Shown piece after piece: positions 1 through 12,225 of a DNA stretch of 64,000 bases (positions within the stretch are counted from its first letter, which is position 1; each line of letters starts with the position of its first letter). Position numbers and translations under genes: made by a program. This DNA comes from Puccinia triticina. Its lineage: Eukaryota > Basidiomycota > Pucciniomycetes > Pucciniales > Pucciniaceae. Below the pieces are notes generated by a model. That model worked only from the letters and a program-made list of their open reading frames with translations, made no database searches and was not told the DNA's origin. The stretch covers positions 3,182,001-3,246,000 of the forward strand of contig NC_070568.1 in NCBI RefSeq assembly GCF_026914185.1. Reading direction: 5' to 3'.

Positions 1-1240
1 TAAGATGAGTGTGATCAGGTAGTGGGGGGTGGGAATGTGAGAAGGCGAGCAGGTTTTAAGTTCAAGCTAAGCAGTGATATCGCGGTTGGGGAAGTTCAAG
101 ACAACGGCACTCGGGCCAAGGAGAATATTGGGCCATGTTGTGAGGAATGGGGTCCACGGAGAAACACGGGTAACACTAAAGAAGGGTTCGAGTGAAAACA
201 ATAGAATTGGGCGAGGGTCAGTTGTCGCCATGCGCAATGTTCGATGTTCGCTCGCGGAGCTCCTATTGCTCCGTTTTTTCAGGGCCTGGTGTAACGGACG
301 ATAAGGACACGGTGGCCATGGTAGCGAATACTTGAGGGAAGGGGTGAACTAAGAAGTAAGGGTGACGATAGGGAAGCGGTTAAGAGAAGTGAATGTGATC
401 AGTAGACGGTGACATGTCGGAGCTGGTCGCGCGCGATGTTGTCAGGGTCTTAAGAACTCACGGGAATGACAATATCAGGCAACGTGGGCGGGTATTCATG
501 CCTAGAGGTCCACAAAAAACAATGGGTGACAATACGGAAGGGTGGAAGAGCAAGTAATGGGATAGGTTGAGGGTCAGTTACCGGAGATGAACGCGTTGTA
601 TGCACACGTGCGGACCTCGTACCGAAGAGAGTTCGACAATCGTTTCTGCGAGACGACGCCTCCAGCTTGGGAAGGCGTTGAGGGTCGCGAAGGCGGATAC
701 GAATCGGAATGTTTCCTCGCGGTCCAACTGCGCCCCTGAATGACAGGCCCTTGTGGGATCAGTACAGGAAAGATTTAGGTAAAAGTAATTCTGGAAGGTT
801 CCTTGTGGACCCCGGTTGCGAGGGGATGGTAAAAGATAGGAGGTCATGACGAACAGGAGTGGGTGAAGTACCAAATTGGTGAGGCTGTTGGCCCGTAGGC
901 AACAGTATTGGCCGCAAGTAGCGAGAAATCGGAAAGGAGGAGCAACGGATTTGATGGGTAATCGAGACCAAGTTTGGATGAGGGTATCGAGAGGCGAGTT
1001 TGGGCGTCTAGGGAGTATCATACAGTGAGTTCGAAGAAAATTGGAGGGGGAGGCGTTTGGGGGGGGTGGCAAGGATTAGGGTGCGACGTGTTTTGAATCC
1101 GAGAGATCACGTGGGAAGTGAAAAAAAAGAGGGAATGGAAAATTATAAATAGAGACTTACGGCGCATATGGATTGCTCCTCGCGGTTCCGGGCTTTGGCT
1201 TCATTATGCCGCCGGAACCGCCATTGTGGGCAAAGGGGGT
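1..1240. other. No supported gene; strand-skewed remnant sequence
   Basis: I see no conserved protein here. The plus strand is strongly purine-biased from about 1 to 1,080. The longest open frame is on the minus strand (about 1072-578) and has no recognisable domain. The bias and lack of motifs suggest an old degraded element. Confidence 0.4.
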
Positions 1241-1242
1241 TG

Positions 1243-1353
1243 AGGTTGGTTAGCGGGACTCGCGCCAACCTTGTGGATTTTCCACATTGAATTGGAGAAA
1301 TTCATATTGAATTGTTGGCTCTAGGCTGGTTAGCGGGACCCGCGCCAGCCTAG
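1243..1353. repeat. Two related hairpins with a compensatory base-pair change
   Basis: Two short stem-loops share the loop region TTAGCGGGAC. The first (1243-1271) has the stem AGGTTGG/CCAACCT. The second (1321-1353) has CTAGGCTGG/CCAGCCTAG. A T-A pair in the first is a C-G pair in the second, so pairing is kept although the sequence changed. Both also contain an inner GCG/CGC stem. Confidence 0.55.
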
Positions 1354-1444
1354 AAATAAGATGGGGAATGGGGAGGGAGAACCCATGATCTTAGGTTCCA
1401 TGAATCATTGGTTTCATGAAACTTAGATTTGTGGAATTTTTGTA

Positions 1445-1625
1445 AAATTAAATTTTTGACTCCCATTCTCAAGGGAGGAATTAATTTTACAACTCCCAAA
1501 ATCCGCGCGGGTCAACTTTTGGTCCCGCGGACCGGGGGTGGACGTCGTGACCCGGTCCGTGCAACGTAAATGCCATTTGGGAGTCAATAATTTAATTTCT
1601 GGGAGTCAATTTTTCAACTCCCTAT
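1445..1625. repeat. Remnant of the 'GACTCCCAAAAT' repeat shared with the palindromic mariner-like element
   Basis: This stretch has the same order of blocks as 45,255-45,445 and the reverse of 43,955-44,125: a 'gactccc' block, 'aactcccaaaat', a GC-rich core with 'gggtcaa' and 'acccgg', then 'tttgggagtcaat' and 'tttttcaactccc'. It is a diverged third copy, probably a relic of the same element family. Confidence 0.6.
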
Positions 1626-2746
1626 TTTTATATAAAAATTTGAGTTGAGATTAAAAATATGACAAAGAAGGGGATGAGGAGACGCTTCAGGAAAAACAGG
1701 TTCCAATACAAGGGGATGGGAACTGCAGGAGTGACAAGTAATATAATGAGTTTCCTTCTAGTTTTCATTTCTGGGACCACCCAAGCTGTCCCCATCTATG
1801 TACTATTTCCATCTCCCCCCATCCCTTTTCTTTGATCTGCAATACCCTTTGTAATATCATTGGTTTTGGATCCTGTACAGTGCAAGATGTGTAATGAAGG
1901 ATGAAGTAGACATGATGGTGGTCATAAAAAAGTAATTTGAGTGCCACTCAAGGCTTCAAAAAATTTGAAAAATATGTAGGAAGATTCTCCATGGTCTTCT
2001 GCATCTTTTTTTCCCCCAACACCTAATCACCCAATGAGAATTGATGCTGCTACAAAACATCAAAAAACCGCATTTTTGAAATTCTCTCAGGCCACGAGGT
2101 CGACATAGCACATAAGTCCCTCCTTTGGAGGGTCCCTGCGGGACGGCGCCCCCCCTCCACATAGAGAGGGACTTAGTTAAGTCAGGGCAAGGCAGGGATG
2201 AACAGCGAAGGGCTGGATTGAGGTAAAATTGCTCCAGGAATCCAATGGTGGGGCCCTCGAGGCCCCAAAGTGGAAAACAAAGAAACTAGTTTTTTTCTTC
2301 TGATGGCATTCCTGACATACAGGAGCCATACAGGCTTTGAGGCTGAAATCAGCAGCCCAAAAGTTGGGCCTACCCAACTGCAAGCTTTTCTAACATGGCT
2401 GTACATTTTTGCGCGGAGTCTTCTTTCAGATATCTCTTGATCTACACTTTGATCTATTTGACTTTGCTATCTCTGTCGAATTCAATCACAGTTTTTGGAG
2501 TAGGCTCTGGAGTTGCTGGCTTGCGGGTACATAGGTTGCGCTGGTTTTTGCTTCCTCTTCATGGTACTGTAGCTGCAGGCAGATGTTCTGAGGGTTTGAG
2601 GAGCAGTTTGCGGCGCTGGTGACCCCCAAAAAAAAGAAGAAGAACACCCGGGTGTTTCGGTGTCTACCCGGGTCAACTCGGATACAGGCGTCGGGATGAG
2701 CCTCATCCCCCGTCCCGAACCCCGCGGGTTACACCTTTACACAACC

Positions 2747-3265
2747 ATGATGGCTCAGACGACGCCGCCGAGTTCGATGGGAACTGCCAAGCCGGGCACG
2801 ACTGAGGGCGCGGGACCATCTCAGACGACGCCGAGCACGACAGCGACAGTGACGACGACGGCGAGTGTGGCCGGGCCGCCGGAAGTTGAATCGACGATAC
2901 AGCGGCTTTCCGAACACCGGAACGTGCGTGGGGTGATCATCCTCAATCGCGACGGCGTAGTTATCCGCTCCTCCGGCCCCGTCTTCCAGGGTAACGACGG
3001 TGCTGTTGTCCTCCGTCGGTACGCCTCCGAAGCCTACAAGATTGTCGACGCCGTAGGAAGCTCTGTCGATCGCATGGAACTCGACGTCCGTCCTTCCCCC
3101 TCTCTCTCTCTTATGATTCTTCCTTGGCTCACGTAGACCATTTTTTCCCACTCTTTGTAGGACCAACTGAGGTTTCTCAGAATCAGAACTCAACAGCACG
3201 AATTGCTCATCAGCCCTGGTTCGTACCTCCTGATCAGCCACTCCTCGCAAAATAAGAGCCAATAG
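2747..3265 (+). CDS. DYNLRB: Dynein light chain, roadblock/LC7 type
   Basis: Two exons, 2747-3085 and 3161-3265, with a 75-bp intron (phase 0), give 147 residues. The roadblock domain starts near residue 47 (VESTIQRLSEHRNVRGVIIL, then NRDGVVIRSSG) and ends in exon 2 with the family's LRFLRIR and LLI strand motifs. Known family role: roadblock light chains bind dynein intermediate chains and take part in cargo and complex assembly. The first ~46 residues are a Ser/Thr-rich low-complexity extension; typical family members have about 96-110 residues. I chose the ATG at 2747 (ACCATGATGG) because it lies closest to the domain. In-frame ATGs at 2660 and 2696 would only add more unconserved sequence. 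The 3' splice site TTTGTAG restores the conserved C-terminus. Confidence 0.85.
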
Positions 3266-3559
3266 ATTGATCCCGGATAGTGTTTCTAATTCTTCTCAAC
3301 CACTACGCGAACCTCTTGATAGAGCCCAAATTTACTCTGGTCGTCATCCAAGACCCAAACAAATAATTAACCCCTGCGATAATCTCAAGGAAATGTCACT
3401 TCAACCCTTAGCCCGTGCGGGATATCCGATAGACAAGCCAGGATATCTGATAAAGGACCCCGGATCACACCAGATATCTAAGATCCCAGGTTCGCAAACC
3501 TCCGGATATTCACGGTTATATTTGGATCCCACATTGTTATCACATTGCCATAGTCCTAT

Positions 3560-3765
3560 AGGGATGGCAATTGGGCGGGCCTGCCAATGGGCCACCTGAA
3601 CCTGGCTGGGTTCAGGCCAGGTTGGGGTCGGCTGCTGGGAAAAACTTGCAATGTCAGCCCAACCCAACAGACCCACAACCTTGGGCTTAACTAAGCCTGC
3701 ACAGGCAGGAAGTGGGAGCAAGCAACGGAGCTTTCCACACCAGTGGAGGCCCATGCCCTATGTCA
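3560..3765. mobile_element. Candidate MITE (ATAGGGATGG ends)
   Basis: Ends resemble ATAGGGATGGCAATTGGG on the left and, inverted, ATAGGGCATGGGCC on the right, a pattern common in small hAT-like elements. No clear target duplication was found, so support is weak. The flanks 3266-3560 and 3765-4086 hold nothing I can identify. Confidence 0.3.
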
Positions 3766-4094
3766 AAATTCCTGCACATTGAGTTTTATTCAATTTGGGC
3801 TACTATTTTGCCTTTCTCACCCTGTAGCTGCTTTGCTATACACATCCACCCAATGAAGGGCTGCTTCTTGTTATTGTTTTGGTGTTTGTAGTATTTTTTA
3901 TCACTGCTCATTATTTTTATAATGATTTTGAAAACCATCAGTTTTTGTCCTGATATGACGTGTTGTGGCATGCCTGGGCTGCTTGATCAACTTGTCCCAG
4001 TGTAAAAAAAGTTCAAACTGTGATTTTATAAGAATCATTACAAAATTACATGTACTCCTTCTGAGTTTAGGTTGGATGGGCAGCATCATGTAGC

Positions 4095-4473
4095 CAATGA
4101 TGGGTAGTTATGTTACATGGCCTTATCTGTGCAATTTGGGTAACATAACTACCCCTGTTACCCGCAGCGCCCTGTTACATTATTCTTAACGGGGTCTTTG
4201 CAGGCCTTACACGTCATGTAACAGCCTATTTTTTGAGGTCGTTAATCCATGTTTATATCCATTGGATAACACGCTAACGGGCCAAAAGAGGCTCTCCAGC
4301 CCAATATTCATCTGTTGTCGGGCACTCTGCAGGCGCTAATAATGTAGCAAACATTAGTATCTTCCCCTGACATTGGGGCAGTAACATAACACACTGCTGT
4401 TACAAGTACCTGTAACAATAATGGCTAAAAAACTGTTATGTTACCATTATTGGTAACATAACTACTCATTGCT
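4095..4473. mobile_element. hAT-type MITE of the 'GTTAC' family
   Basis: 379 bp with terminal inverted repeats CAATGATGGGTAGTTATG and CATAACTACTCATTG. It is flanked by 8-bp duplications CATGTAGC (4087-4094) and GATGTAGC (4474-4481), one mismatch. The GTTAC/GTAAC-rich subterminal sequence groups it with 28,703-30,136 and 46,892-47,488. No coding capacity. Confidence 0.7.
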
Positions 4474-4831
4474 GATGTAGCTCTTCAAGAAACCCTGACT
4501 GGAAATCCTCAAATTTGTGAGGAAAGCTTGTGATTGCAGTTTGAAGTTTTCTCCCATCAAAAGGGCGGAAGCTCATCACCCCCGTTTGTCTTCCTAAGGT
4601 AAAAGTCACCCCTGCAGGGAGTTTGCTTTGCAAACAAACCAGCCACACTTTGCTGGCTGTAGAGAATGTGGACCGGTCTGGCACCACCCGCACCCATCAG
4701 GCGGTGCCGGGTGCTCATTGGCAAAAAGCGGTGCGGTACACGGGTACCATCCATCCCCGGCCGGGGAGCCGGGTAGCCCGGCCCGGGGCCACCCGTTTGT
4801 GTCAACAGCTCAGACCCATCCGGTTTTACAT

Positions 4832-4979
4832 TGGAGGACTTCATTTTGATCTGGAAACCCAGATTTTCTCAGATTTTGCAGGGAAATCTAGGCAGATCTA
4901 GGATTTGGGATGACTGAGCCCAGATTTCCGTGTGAAATCTGGAAAAATCTGAGTCACCAGACTGATGGGAAGTCCTCCA
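4832..4979. mobile_element. Short MITE, 'TGGAGGACTTC' family, copy 1
   Basis: Ends TGGAGGACTTC and GAAGTCCTCCA; interior with several copies of the AGATTT/AAATCT motif and the core TTGCAGGGAAATCT. Four other copies are in the window (15,340; 15,985; 53,980; 54,149). No coding capacity; the superfamily is not clear because I cannot fix a target duplication. Confidence 0.7.
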
Positions 4980-5391
4980 TTGCTGAGCCAAATGTTGCAG
5001 GCAGATCTAGGCTTTGGGACTCTGGGTCCTCTATTGTCCTGTGCCCATGGCCATGCTTATCAAGCGGAGTGAGCACACCTGAAGGAAAGGCCTAAACACT
5101 GATGCAAAGATGGAAATGAGCACAACTAGACAAAAAATCGCACTGAGGAGCAGAGTCAGTTGCCCCTTGGACTGGGAGAATAATTTTCTAATTCTGATGA
5201 TGATGATAACAGCCGAAGACAATTTTGTATGTAGTGTGGTAGGTTTGGAAGAGATGATTGCGAAATGTGTTTCGCCGGCTCAAGGAATACATACGTCACT
5301 TCTCCGCAGCTGGCCGCGCCCCGCAGCAGCCTATAAAGCTGGACAGCCCGATTGGGGCAAACCAAGCGACTTCCACCCACCACGAACCACG

Positions 5392-8300
5392 ATGGCGATC
5401 GAAGGAGACGGAGAACTGCTGGTCTACGCAAACGCATTCAAGGTATGCAGACCGAGCCAGGAAACCACTCACACAAGCAGCATCAACATACTGACTCAAA
5501 CAACAACAGTCTCTCCACCCCAGACAGGCTCACAACACACTGCTCAACAGACTCAGACAGGCCAGGAACATCAACGAGGAACTGCTCGAACAGCTCAGGG
5601 AACGGATCACCATCGAAGAACACTACAGCAGAACACTCACCAAACTATCCAGAAAAACGCAACCTGCAAACAACCCATCCCCAGAATCAGGCCGATTCAG
5701 ATACGACCAGGAACAGCAGCAGGCCGATGGCCCCGAGCAGGATAGCCACCAGCTGGTCAGGAAGATCCTCCAACAGGAACTACTCAGATCCATCGACGCA
5801 CACACAGCCTACCAGACTCAGCTGCAGACTCAGGTCGAAGGACCACTCAGAAAGTCGTTCGAGGACCACCAGACCCAACTCAGGACGACAGACGAACAAC
5901 TGGCCAGACTGGTCAAGACCTACGAGGAGGCAGAACAGAAGCTGAACAGATCCAACCTCCGACTCAACGCATCCAACTCCAACTCGCGCAAGATCCAAGC
6001 ACTCCAAAGCAGACAGACCGAAGACCAACAGATCTTCAACCAAGCCAAACAGCTCTGGACCGAGCAGTCCACCCAGGCATTCAAGACCTACCAAGCAGTC
6101 GACCAACAGCGACTGCTCGAGCTCTTCGAAACCCTCACCAAGTTCGAAACCATCCAGTCCGACTACCATCGCCAACAGATGGAAATCTCCGAGAAATCGA
6201 CCATGAGTCTGCTCGCCTTCGATCTCAAAGAAGACATCCATCGCTTCGCCCTCATCAACGGCAACAACAGCATCATCCATGATCCTCCCAACAATCCCAC
6301 TCCTGCCCCCGGTCATTCTCGCCATCCGACCGCAGAGACACACTCTCGGCAACCGACGATCGAACTGCACTCTCGCCAACCGACCCTCGAGCTTCATTCT
6401 CGTCAGCCGACCCTCGAGCTACACTCTCGTCAGCCGACCCTCGAGCTACACTCCCGTCAACCATCACCAGGCCGCGCATCTGAGGCCAACGACACCGATC
6501 AGGAACAGCTCCGCCAATCCGCCCGCTCTCCCTCCCTGCGTCCATCAGCCTTCACCACCCCCACCGTCCCACCCGCTGCCTCCTCCTCCTCCTCATCCTC
6601 AGCACAACCTACTTACGATCCCAACCATCCCGAAATCCCTAAGCTCAATGCCCCCAACATCTCCGTCCCCATCCGGTCCACCCCCACCTCCCCTGCCCTC
6701 AATGCTCAAAACGGCCTCCCCCCACGCACCCTTTACGTCCAACGCCGTCCCTGTCAGTTTCTCTGCATAACTAACTTCGGCCCTCAATTGACTGATCCTT
6801 TTTTGATATATATATCCAGCTAGCGAGTCTCTCTCGGTTGCAAACCGCAGCCGTCCATCGGGCGATCTCGCCCGTTCGCAGCGCTCGAATATGCGTACCA
6901 CACCTACCTCCAAGCCCGCTGCCTCCGGGCCCTCGATAGCCGAGAAACTGTTCTCGCGGACCCGACTGACGAACATGCTCTCCCGCAACACCAGCAATAA
7001 CAACAGTGCTAATGGCGGCACGCCCGCAAGTCTGAAGCAGCCCCAGGCCCGACGGATGTCCCAGACGAACCTCCCGGCCAGCCGGCTCAACGAGTCCACA
7101 AGCTCGCCCACGCCGACAGACCGCTCCCGTCAACGCAGGAGTTCGAGCATGATGGGTCGCGACACCTCCACCGGCCCCATTTCTCCACCCACGACCACCA
7201 CACCGCCCGAGACTGCTGCTGCGCTCCAAAAGCCCGGATGGAGCTCCTCTCGGCTCGGCCATTTCTTGCCCGGATCAGGCCCCCTCCTCAAGAAGAAGTT
7301 CTCCCAGTCGAGCCGTCATTGGACCGCAAAGGATCAGCCCGCATCTGCTAAAGCCTCCGCCAAGACCTCCGCCCCTCGAGTCGATAGCGAAGGCTTCTCC
7401 ATCCCCCCCGTCCATCGTGACCGTCCACCTTGGGAAACCGACACGGATACTGAGGTCTTGTCTTTGGATAGGACCGAGGGCTCTAGTCACCACCATCCTA
7501 ACAACAGCTCGCGAACCAAGTAAGCCCCCACCCCCTCTCTTCCTCGTTTTTTTGTTTTTTCTCACATAGCTAATGCCTTTTGTCTATATCACACGTGCTG
7601 TAGTGTCCAGGAGCAGCCGGATGTTCCCGATCGGGCCGGTAATACGACCCCCGGAGCAGCAGGCAAACACCAGTTCGCGATCAAGCCGTCGGCCAGCCAG
7701 GACTTCACCCAGCCGCTCGACGAAGCAGCCCGACTGGCGGCGATCCAGCGGGTGCAAAACACTCTTGCCTCGTCCTCCACCGGTCCCATTCCAGGCTTGG
7801 TCGGCGGGACCCGGCGTTCGAATGCCGCGTTACGCGGGCGCAGGGCTGATGGGCGCGGGGTGACGATGTACGATGCCTCTCCCGTCCCCGCGGTTCCTGC
7901 TGCCACTTCCCTGGTCCGCCGAGGTACCGTCTCCGAGCGACCCGATCCGGCGACAACCGAGCCGCTCGAGATCTTGCCCACCTCGCCCGCCAGCTTCGAG
8001 CGCTCGGGATCCGACCAAACCGGGCACACACCACGGACGGCGCCGACGAGCTTCAGCCATCTCTACTCGTCCCCTGAGACCCTCTCCTCCTCGCTCGGTA
8101 ATCCCCCCTCGGCCACCTTCCCGCATCCCCAACTCAACAATCAGAGCCCCGGATCGAGATCCAATAGCTTGTCTTCCGCCGTCTCGTTGGCCGGGCCCTC
8201 TTCGTCCAAGAACCCGTTCTTGAGCATGTCCCTCAGCTCCGTCCTTTCGCCCGCGGGCTCTGCTCGTCAACTCGAGGATACCCCCGGCGTCGTCGTGACC

Positions 8301-9428
8301 TCTGGCCCTGCGCTTTCTGATGGGACGCTGTTGTCAGTGAGCGAGAAGCTTAACGTGCTCATGCACCAAGGTGTCGTGACCAAACTTCTCATCATCGGCC
8401 AGGTCTGTATCCCCGCCTCCGCCCTGCGTGGGGTCCTTTCCCCGGAGAGCACGAAGGACGGGTTTTCGTTCAGGATCGCAGGTCTGGATCGGCTGGAGAA
8501 AGTGGTCTATCCGCGCGACCTCGTCGGCCCTACCACGCAAGAGCCAGCAGTCGACGGGGCTGCTGCGGGCACGACGGGGGAGTACCGACTGGACCTGGCC
8601 CGGCTCCAGGCGCTCTTCCCCTCCGACTCGTCGCAGACGGTCTCAGAAGACGTGTGTCTGCTCAAGTACCGCGTCTTCCTCGACCACGCCTCTCCATCCC
8701 TGGTCCGCGACCTGGCCCCGCAACATGTGCCCCTCATCGTCGTCCCCCGTTGGCGCTGTCTCCCCGACAAGACCGAGCTCGTCATCACTTACCGGCCCTC
8801 TCCCGCTTTCCGCACGCTCCATCACGCCGCCCACGTCCGTCTCTGCCACACGAAAATCGAAACCACCGTCTTTGCTGGCGACCACCCGGTCCGTAAGCCC
8901 GTGGCTAGCGTCCAAAGTCTCCCTCATGCCCAGTTCGACCCCAAGAACAACCACGTCGCCTGGTCCATTCCGCAGCCGCCAACAGACGACACGGAGGAGC
9001 TTACGATGGACGGCGGTGTGGGGACCCAGGATCGGGAGAGGTTGGGCGTCGTCGGGTTGGACAAGGTGGACGGCAAGCTGATTTGCCGGTTCATCCATCC
9101 CTCTCCCTCTCCCTCCTCCTCCTCTTCCTCCTCCTCTTCTTCTGATGATGATGAAGAAGGAGAGACGGGGGAGACGTCCGCGACCACCACCTCGCCGGCC
9201 GAGGAGAAAAAAGAGAAGAAGAAGAAACAGAAGGACGACCATGGCAAGGGCGCGCTCGAGGAGAGCTGTGGACCCGTCAGCGTCACCTGCGACGTGCCTG
9301 ACATCGCGCTCTCCGGCACCACCGTCTCCTTCGGCAGCACTCATCTTCCGCACCAGCCGGTGTCGGCGGCTGGACGCGACCCGAGGATCCGCGTCCGCAG
9401 CGTCTGCTCGACTTTTCTGGCCCGCTGA
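5392..9428 (+). CDS. SYP1: Syp1/FCHo-type muniscin, F-BAR plus mu-homology endocytic adaptor
   Basis: Four exons, 5392-5442, 5528-6752, 6820-7519 and 7604-9428, join in frame to 1,266 residues; introns are 85, 67 and 84 bp with GT-AG ends. Residues ~10-290 are an F-BAR/FCH domain: after the start comes LLNRLRQARNINEELLEQL and then RITIEEHYSRTLTKLS, the usual FCH signature, followed by a long Gln/Leu-rich helical stretch. A long disordered Ser/Pro/Thr linker follows, with five 9-residue repeats. Residues ~900-1266 (VSEKLNVLMHQGVVTKLLII onward) match the muniscin mu-homology domain. Known family role: these proteins bend and bind plasma membrane at early clathrin-coated pits and recruit cargo and Ede1/Eps15. 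Odd point: about 45 residues of poly-Ser, acidic and Lys-rich sequence (~1162-1205) interrupt the mu-homology domain. The start ATG lies in CACGATGG. Confidence 0.85.
6341..6466 (+). repeat. 27-bp tandem repeat coding HSRQPTLEL in SYP1
   Basis: Four full 27-bp units encode HSRQPTIEL once and HSRQPTLEL three times; a fifth begins HSRQPSPGR. Units differ mainly at synonymous sites (CGG/CGC/CGT; CAA/CAG). They sit in the disordered linker of the Syp1-like protein. Confidence 0.85.
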
Positions 9429-10710
9429 TCCCGCGCGCTCGCTCGTCCTCTTCATCCCTGCATTAACGCGCTCCTTTCTTATCGTTATCTCCCGCTCTTA
9501 ATCACCCCATCCTTGCTCTATTTATTGTATGCATGCAGCTTTTTTATGGTTCTTTCTCCTGTGTGGATGTGTTGCTATTCGGTTTTGTTGTTTTTAGATG
9601 TGTGTAGCGTGATGCAAATCAAATCATCATTTGTGTGTGTGTTTTGAAGAGGGTTGGGAGTCAGGAGGCCCCCCGGCCCAGCGGGCCCGGGTATTGCTTG
9701 ACATCCGAGCCCGGCCAGACACCGGTCCAGACACCGGGTTGGTGCAAGGAAAAGGAGTATCTGCAGCGCAAAAACACAGGAAAATCCCCGTCCCGCTGTT
9801 GGCCGGATAAAATTCTCACCGAAATCCGGGTTTACTCTCAACATCCAGAAAAGCACTGCCGGTGTATGCCGTGCGCAACTGGAGCTTTCCGGGAGGGACC
9901 ATCGCAGGCCATCCATCCAGCGCGCCAATGTATTGGCGTGCGGCCTAACACCACAATAGACCCGTTGTGGCGTGTTGGTACGTCACCTTCTTCGACGCGC
10001 TGGCAGGACCGGTCCACCTGGCCTGCTCAGGTCATGATGGATTCTGAGCTGACAAGCTTAGCTTGAATGGGCTCAAGTTCAGTTGCCGGAATCAAGACAG
10101 AAAAAATAATGTGAAGAGACGAGCTCAATCCAAGGGAGTGGTAATGTAGAAAAACAGCGCCGAGTCGAAGGGAAGAGTGATGACAAGGAGAAAAGCTTAG
10201 AGGCTGAGAACTGGATAAGGAAGCCCTCTTTGGGGGCCAAGGCTGCTAGTTTGTGACGAGGAATCTCACTACAAGAGCCTGGATGTTGGTCTCAGGGATC
10301 AGGCGCAGAGAATAGATGTTGTTAATTTCTTGTCTATCTATGATATATACGCTATTGTAGCTTGGGGAAAAGCTGTGGGACAGAACCGGTGTAATGAACA
10401 TAAGGAATGAGTGACTGGTAATGGAAAGTAAAAGAAGAGAGAGAGACGTGCAATTCCAACGGGCAAGAAGACAAACTACGTAAAAAGTTTGAGATCCTGT
10501 GCCAATTGGATGCAATCTGTCGGGTAGTTGTGTAGACTTGGACTTCCATGTCCAGAATTAGGACATGTAGATAGTGGATAAATGTAAGGACTACTTGGAA
10601 GTTCATTGTTGTTAAAGAAACCTGGTGTTGAAAGAGGTGTGTCAGAAGCATGTCCAGTTATCAAAATTTTGCTTAAAGTGAGATGCCGCCGGAAACTCCA
10701 ACTAGAGAGC
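9429..10710. other. Intergenic; no supported gene
   Basis: The first ~150 bp after the SYP1 stop look like a 3' UTR (CT-rich, then T-rich). A 143-codon plus-strand frame at 9635-10066 has no recognisable domain and is not called. The rest holds nothing I can identify. Confidence 0.4.
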
Positions 10711-11188
10711 TTACCCTTTTACATGAAGAACTATCATGAGCACGACGAATGCACAGAAGCCACCTATAAAAACGCCACACACTGGCGGTCCCCAATTTTT
10801 AACATCGCCTCTACTTACTGTCGCTACTTGATTGGCTCTTGCTTTTTTTGCACCATTTGCATAATAGCTGTCATAGGGAATTTCGATGCTTAGGTCTCCA
10901 CCACCAGAGCTTGCGGGATCGGTAAGCGGGTTCAAGTTGCGTTGAGTTTGGTCGTGATTAAATAAGTTGTGAGGACTAGAGATCCCTGGACTGCATTCAA
11001 TGCCTGTGGACGCTTCTGAGCTATGCCCCGCTTCTAAGCTATGCCCCTTTTCCAAGCTATCTTCTAAGCTATGCCCCGCTCCTAAGCTACTTTCCGCTTG
11101 TAAGCTACCTTCCGCTTGTAAGCTTTGCCCAAGGAGCTAAAGATTCAATAGTTGGCTGTAAGTTTGGAGGATTATAATGCTGTGCCAT
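10711..11188 (-). CDS. Hypothetical small tail-anchored membrane protein (model uncertain)
   Basis: I do not recognise this protein. The 3' part (11055-10711) is open and ends in a single hydrophobic segment near the C-terminus (WGPPVCGVFIGGFCAFVVLM, then IVLHVKG), which would make it tail-anchored. Upstream lies a good start, ATTATGG at 11188, opening MAQHYNPPNLQPTIESLAPW. The two halves are in different frames. They are separated by a run of six-codon repeats (SLQAEG, SLEAGH) with several possible GT and AG pairs, so either a short intron or repeat slippage joins them. The repeat run itself covers about 11,021-11,142. No domain, no obvious neighbour link. Confidence 0.35.
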
Positions 11189-11814
11189 AATGAAGGAAAG
11201 AGCGCTCAACTATTAGGCATGATAACCACGCAGCCATCGCAAAAATTTGGACGATTTTCATTCTGGAGGATGTGATAAGCTTTGGGTGGGTTTCAGATAC
11301 ATGCATTAGGTCAAGGTCATGAGCAGAGTGTATTGGAAGGCGCTCTGTTATTTTGTATAGGTTGCAGAAGGACTGCACTTACCGGGATAAGTTGGTCGCA
11401 CGACGAGATTTATCCCCCGGTACACACTTGGTAAGATGTTATGATTTGACTTCGTTTGTCGCACTCGAGGAGAAATATCCTTCCGTGCACACTAGAGACC
11501 TCGTTGGGATAAGATAGAGGAGAGTTATCGTGTATGAAAGTCAGTTTAAATAATTGAGAACAACACCGGAAAGAAAACACAAGATGTATTGGTCATGACT
11601 CATACCACTCACAATAAGCAGAGTGGTTGATACAGATATTTTTCGATAAAGAGGGAGGGAACGATCGACTCTATAAAGCAGTGATGATGTTAGTTTTATC
11701 CAATTGGTTGTTTGATTGTTGAGAATGATACTTGCAGGGTTTCTTCTTTACTTTTGAAGTTGCAGTAAGACTATATATAGCGCGGGTGATGGGGGGAAAT
11801 TGAGGCGGGGCTTT
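11189..11814. other. Intergenic; nothing identified
   Basis: No conserved frame on either strand. A TATA-like string (ctatatatag) lies near 11,771 but no gene follows it convincingly. Confidence 0.4.
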
Positions 11815-12225
11815 GACAGACGGACTGACGCGACGTGTTTATATCCTGATCCACCTGCTCCATGATGCCAAAAGAATTGGCGGTATTTTGTGGGTGAACT
11901 GTCGGTGGGTGCTCCCCAATGGGGCCAGGAACATCATGGGATGTTTCATCATAAGTAAACTACTCACGACCCGGCTCGATCTAAATGGGCAACTCACCCA
12001 AGTTGCAGCAGTTCGGAGAAAGCGTTAACCCGGGCGCGGCTGACCGATTGAGACGCGACGCGTTTATATCCTGATCCACGCCAACAGAATCGGCGGTATT
12101 TTGATGGTGAACTGTCGGTGGGTGGTTCCCACTGGGGCCCAGAACATCATGGGATGTTTCATCATAAGTAAACTACTCGATCCAAATGGGCAACTCAACC
12201 CAGCAGGTCGGAGAATGCTTTCCGC
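11815..12225 (+). repeat. Direct duplication of about 190 bp
   Basis: The block that begins 'gacgcgacg(t/c)gtttatatcctgatccac' and runs through 'catcatgggatgtttcatcat' occurs twice in tandem, at about 11,825-12,010 and 12,053-12,215. The two copies differ by small deletions and substitutions. The frames in the two copies do not match any protein I know. Confidence 0.7.

Noticed and set aside
578..1072. 164-codon minus-strand frame
   Set aside because: No conserved motif; likely due to strong strand bias lowering stop frequency.
2660..2746. Upstream in-frame starts for the dynein light chain
   Set aside because: They add unconserved residues (including a run matching GC-rich leader sequence). 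The ATG at 2747 is closer to the domain and has an acceptable context.
9635..10066. 143-codon frame after SYP1
   Set aside because: No domain, no splice partners, composition like intergenic DNA.
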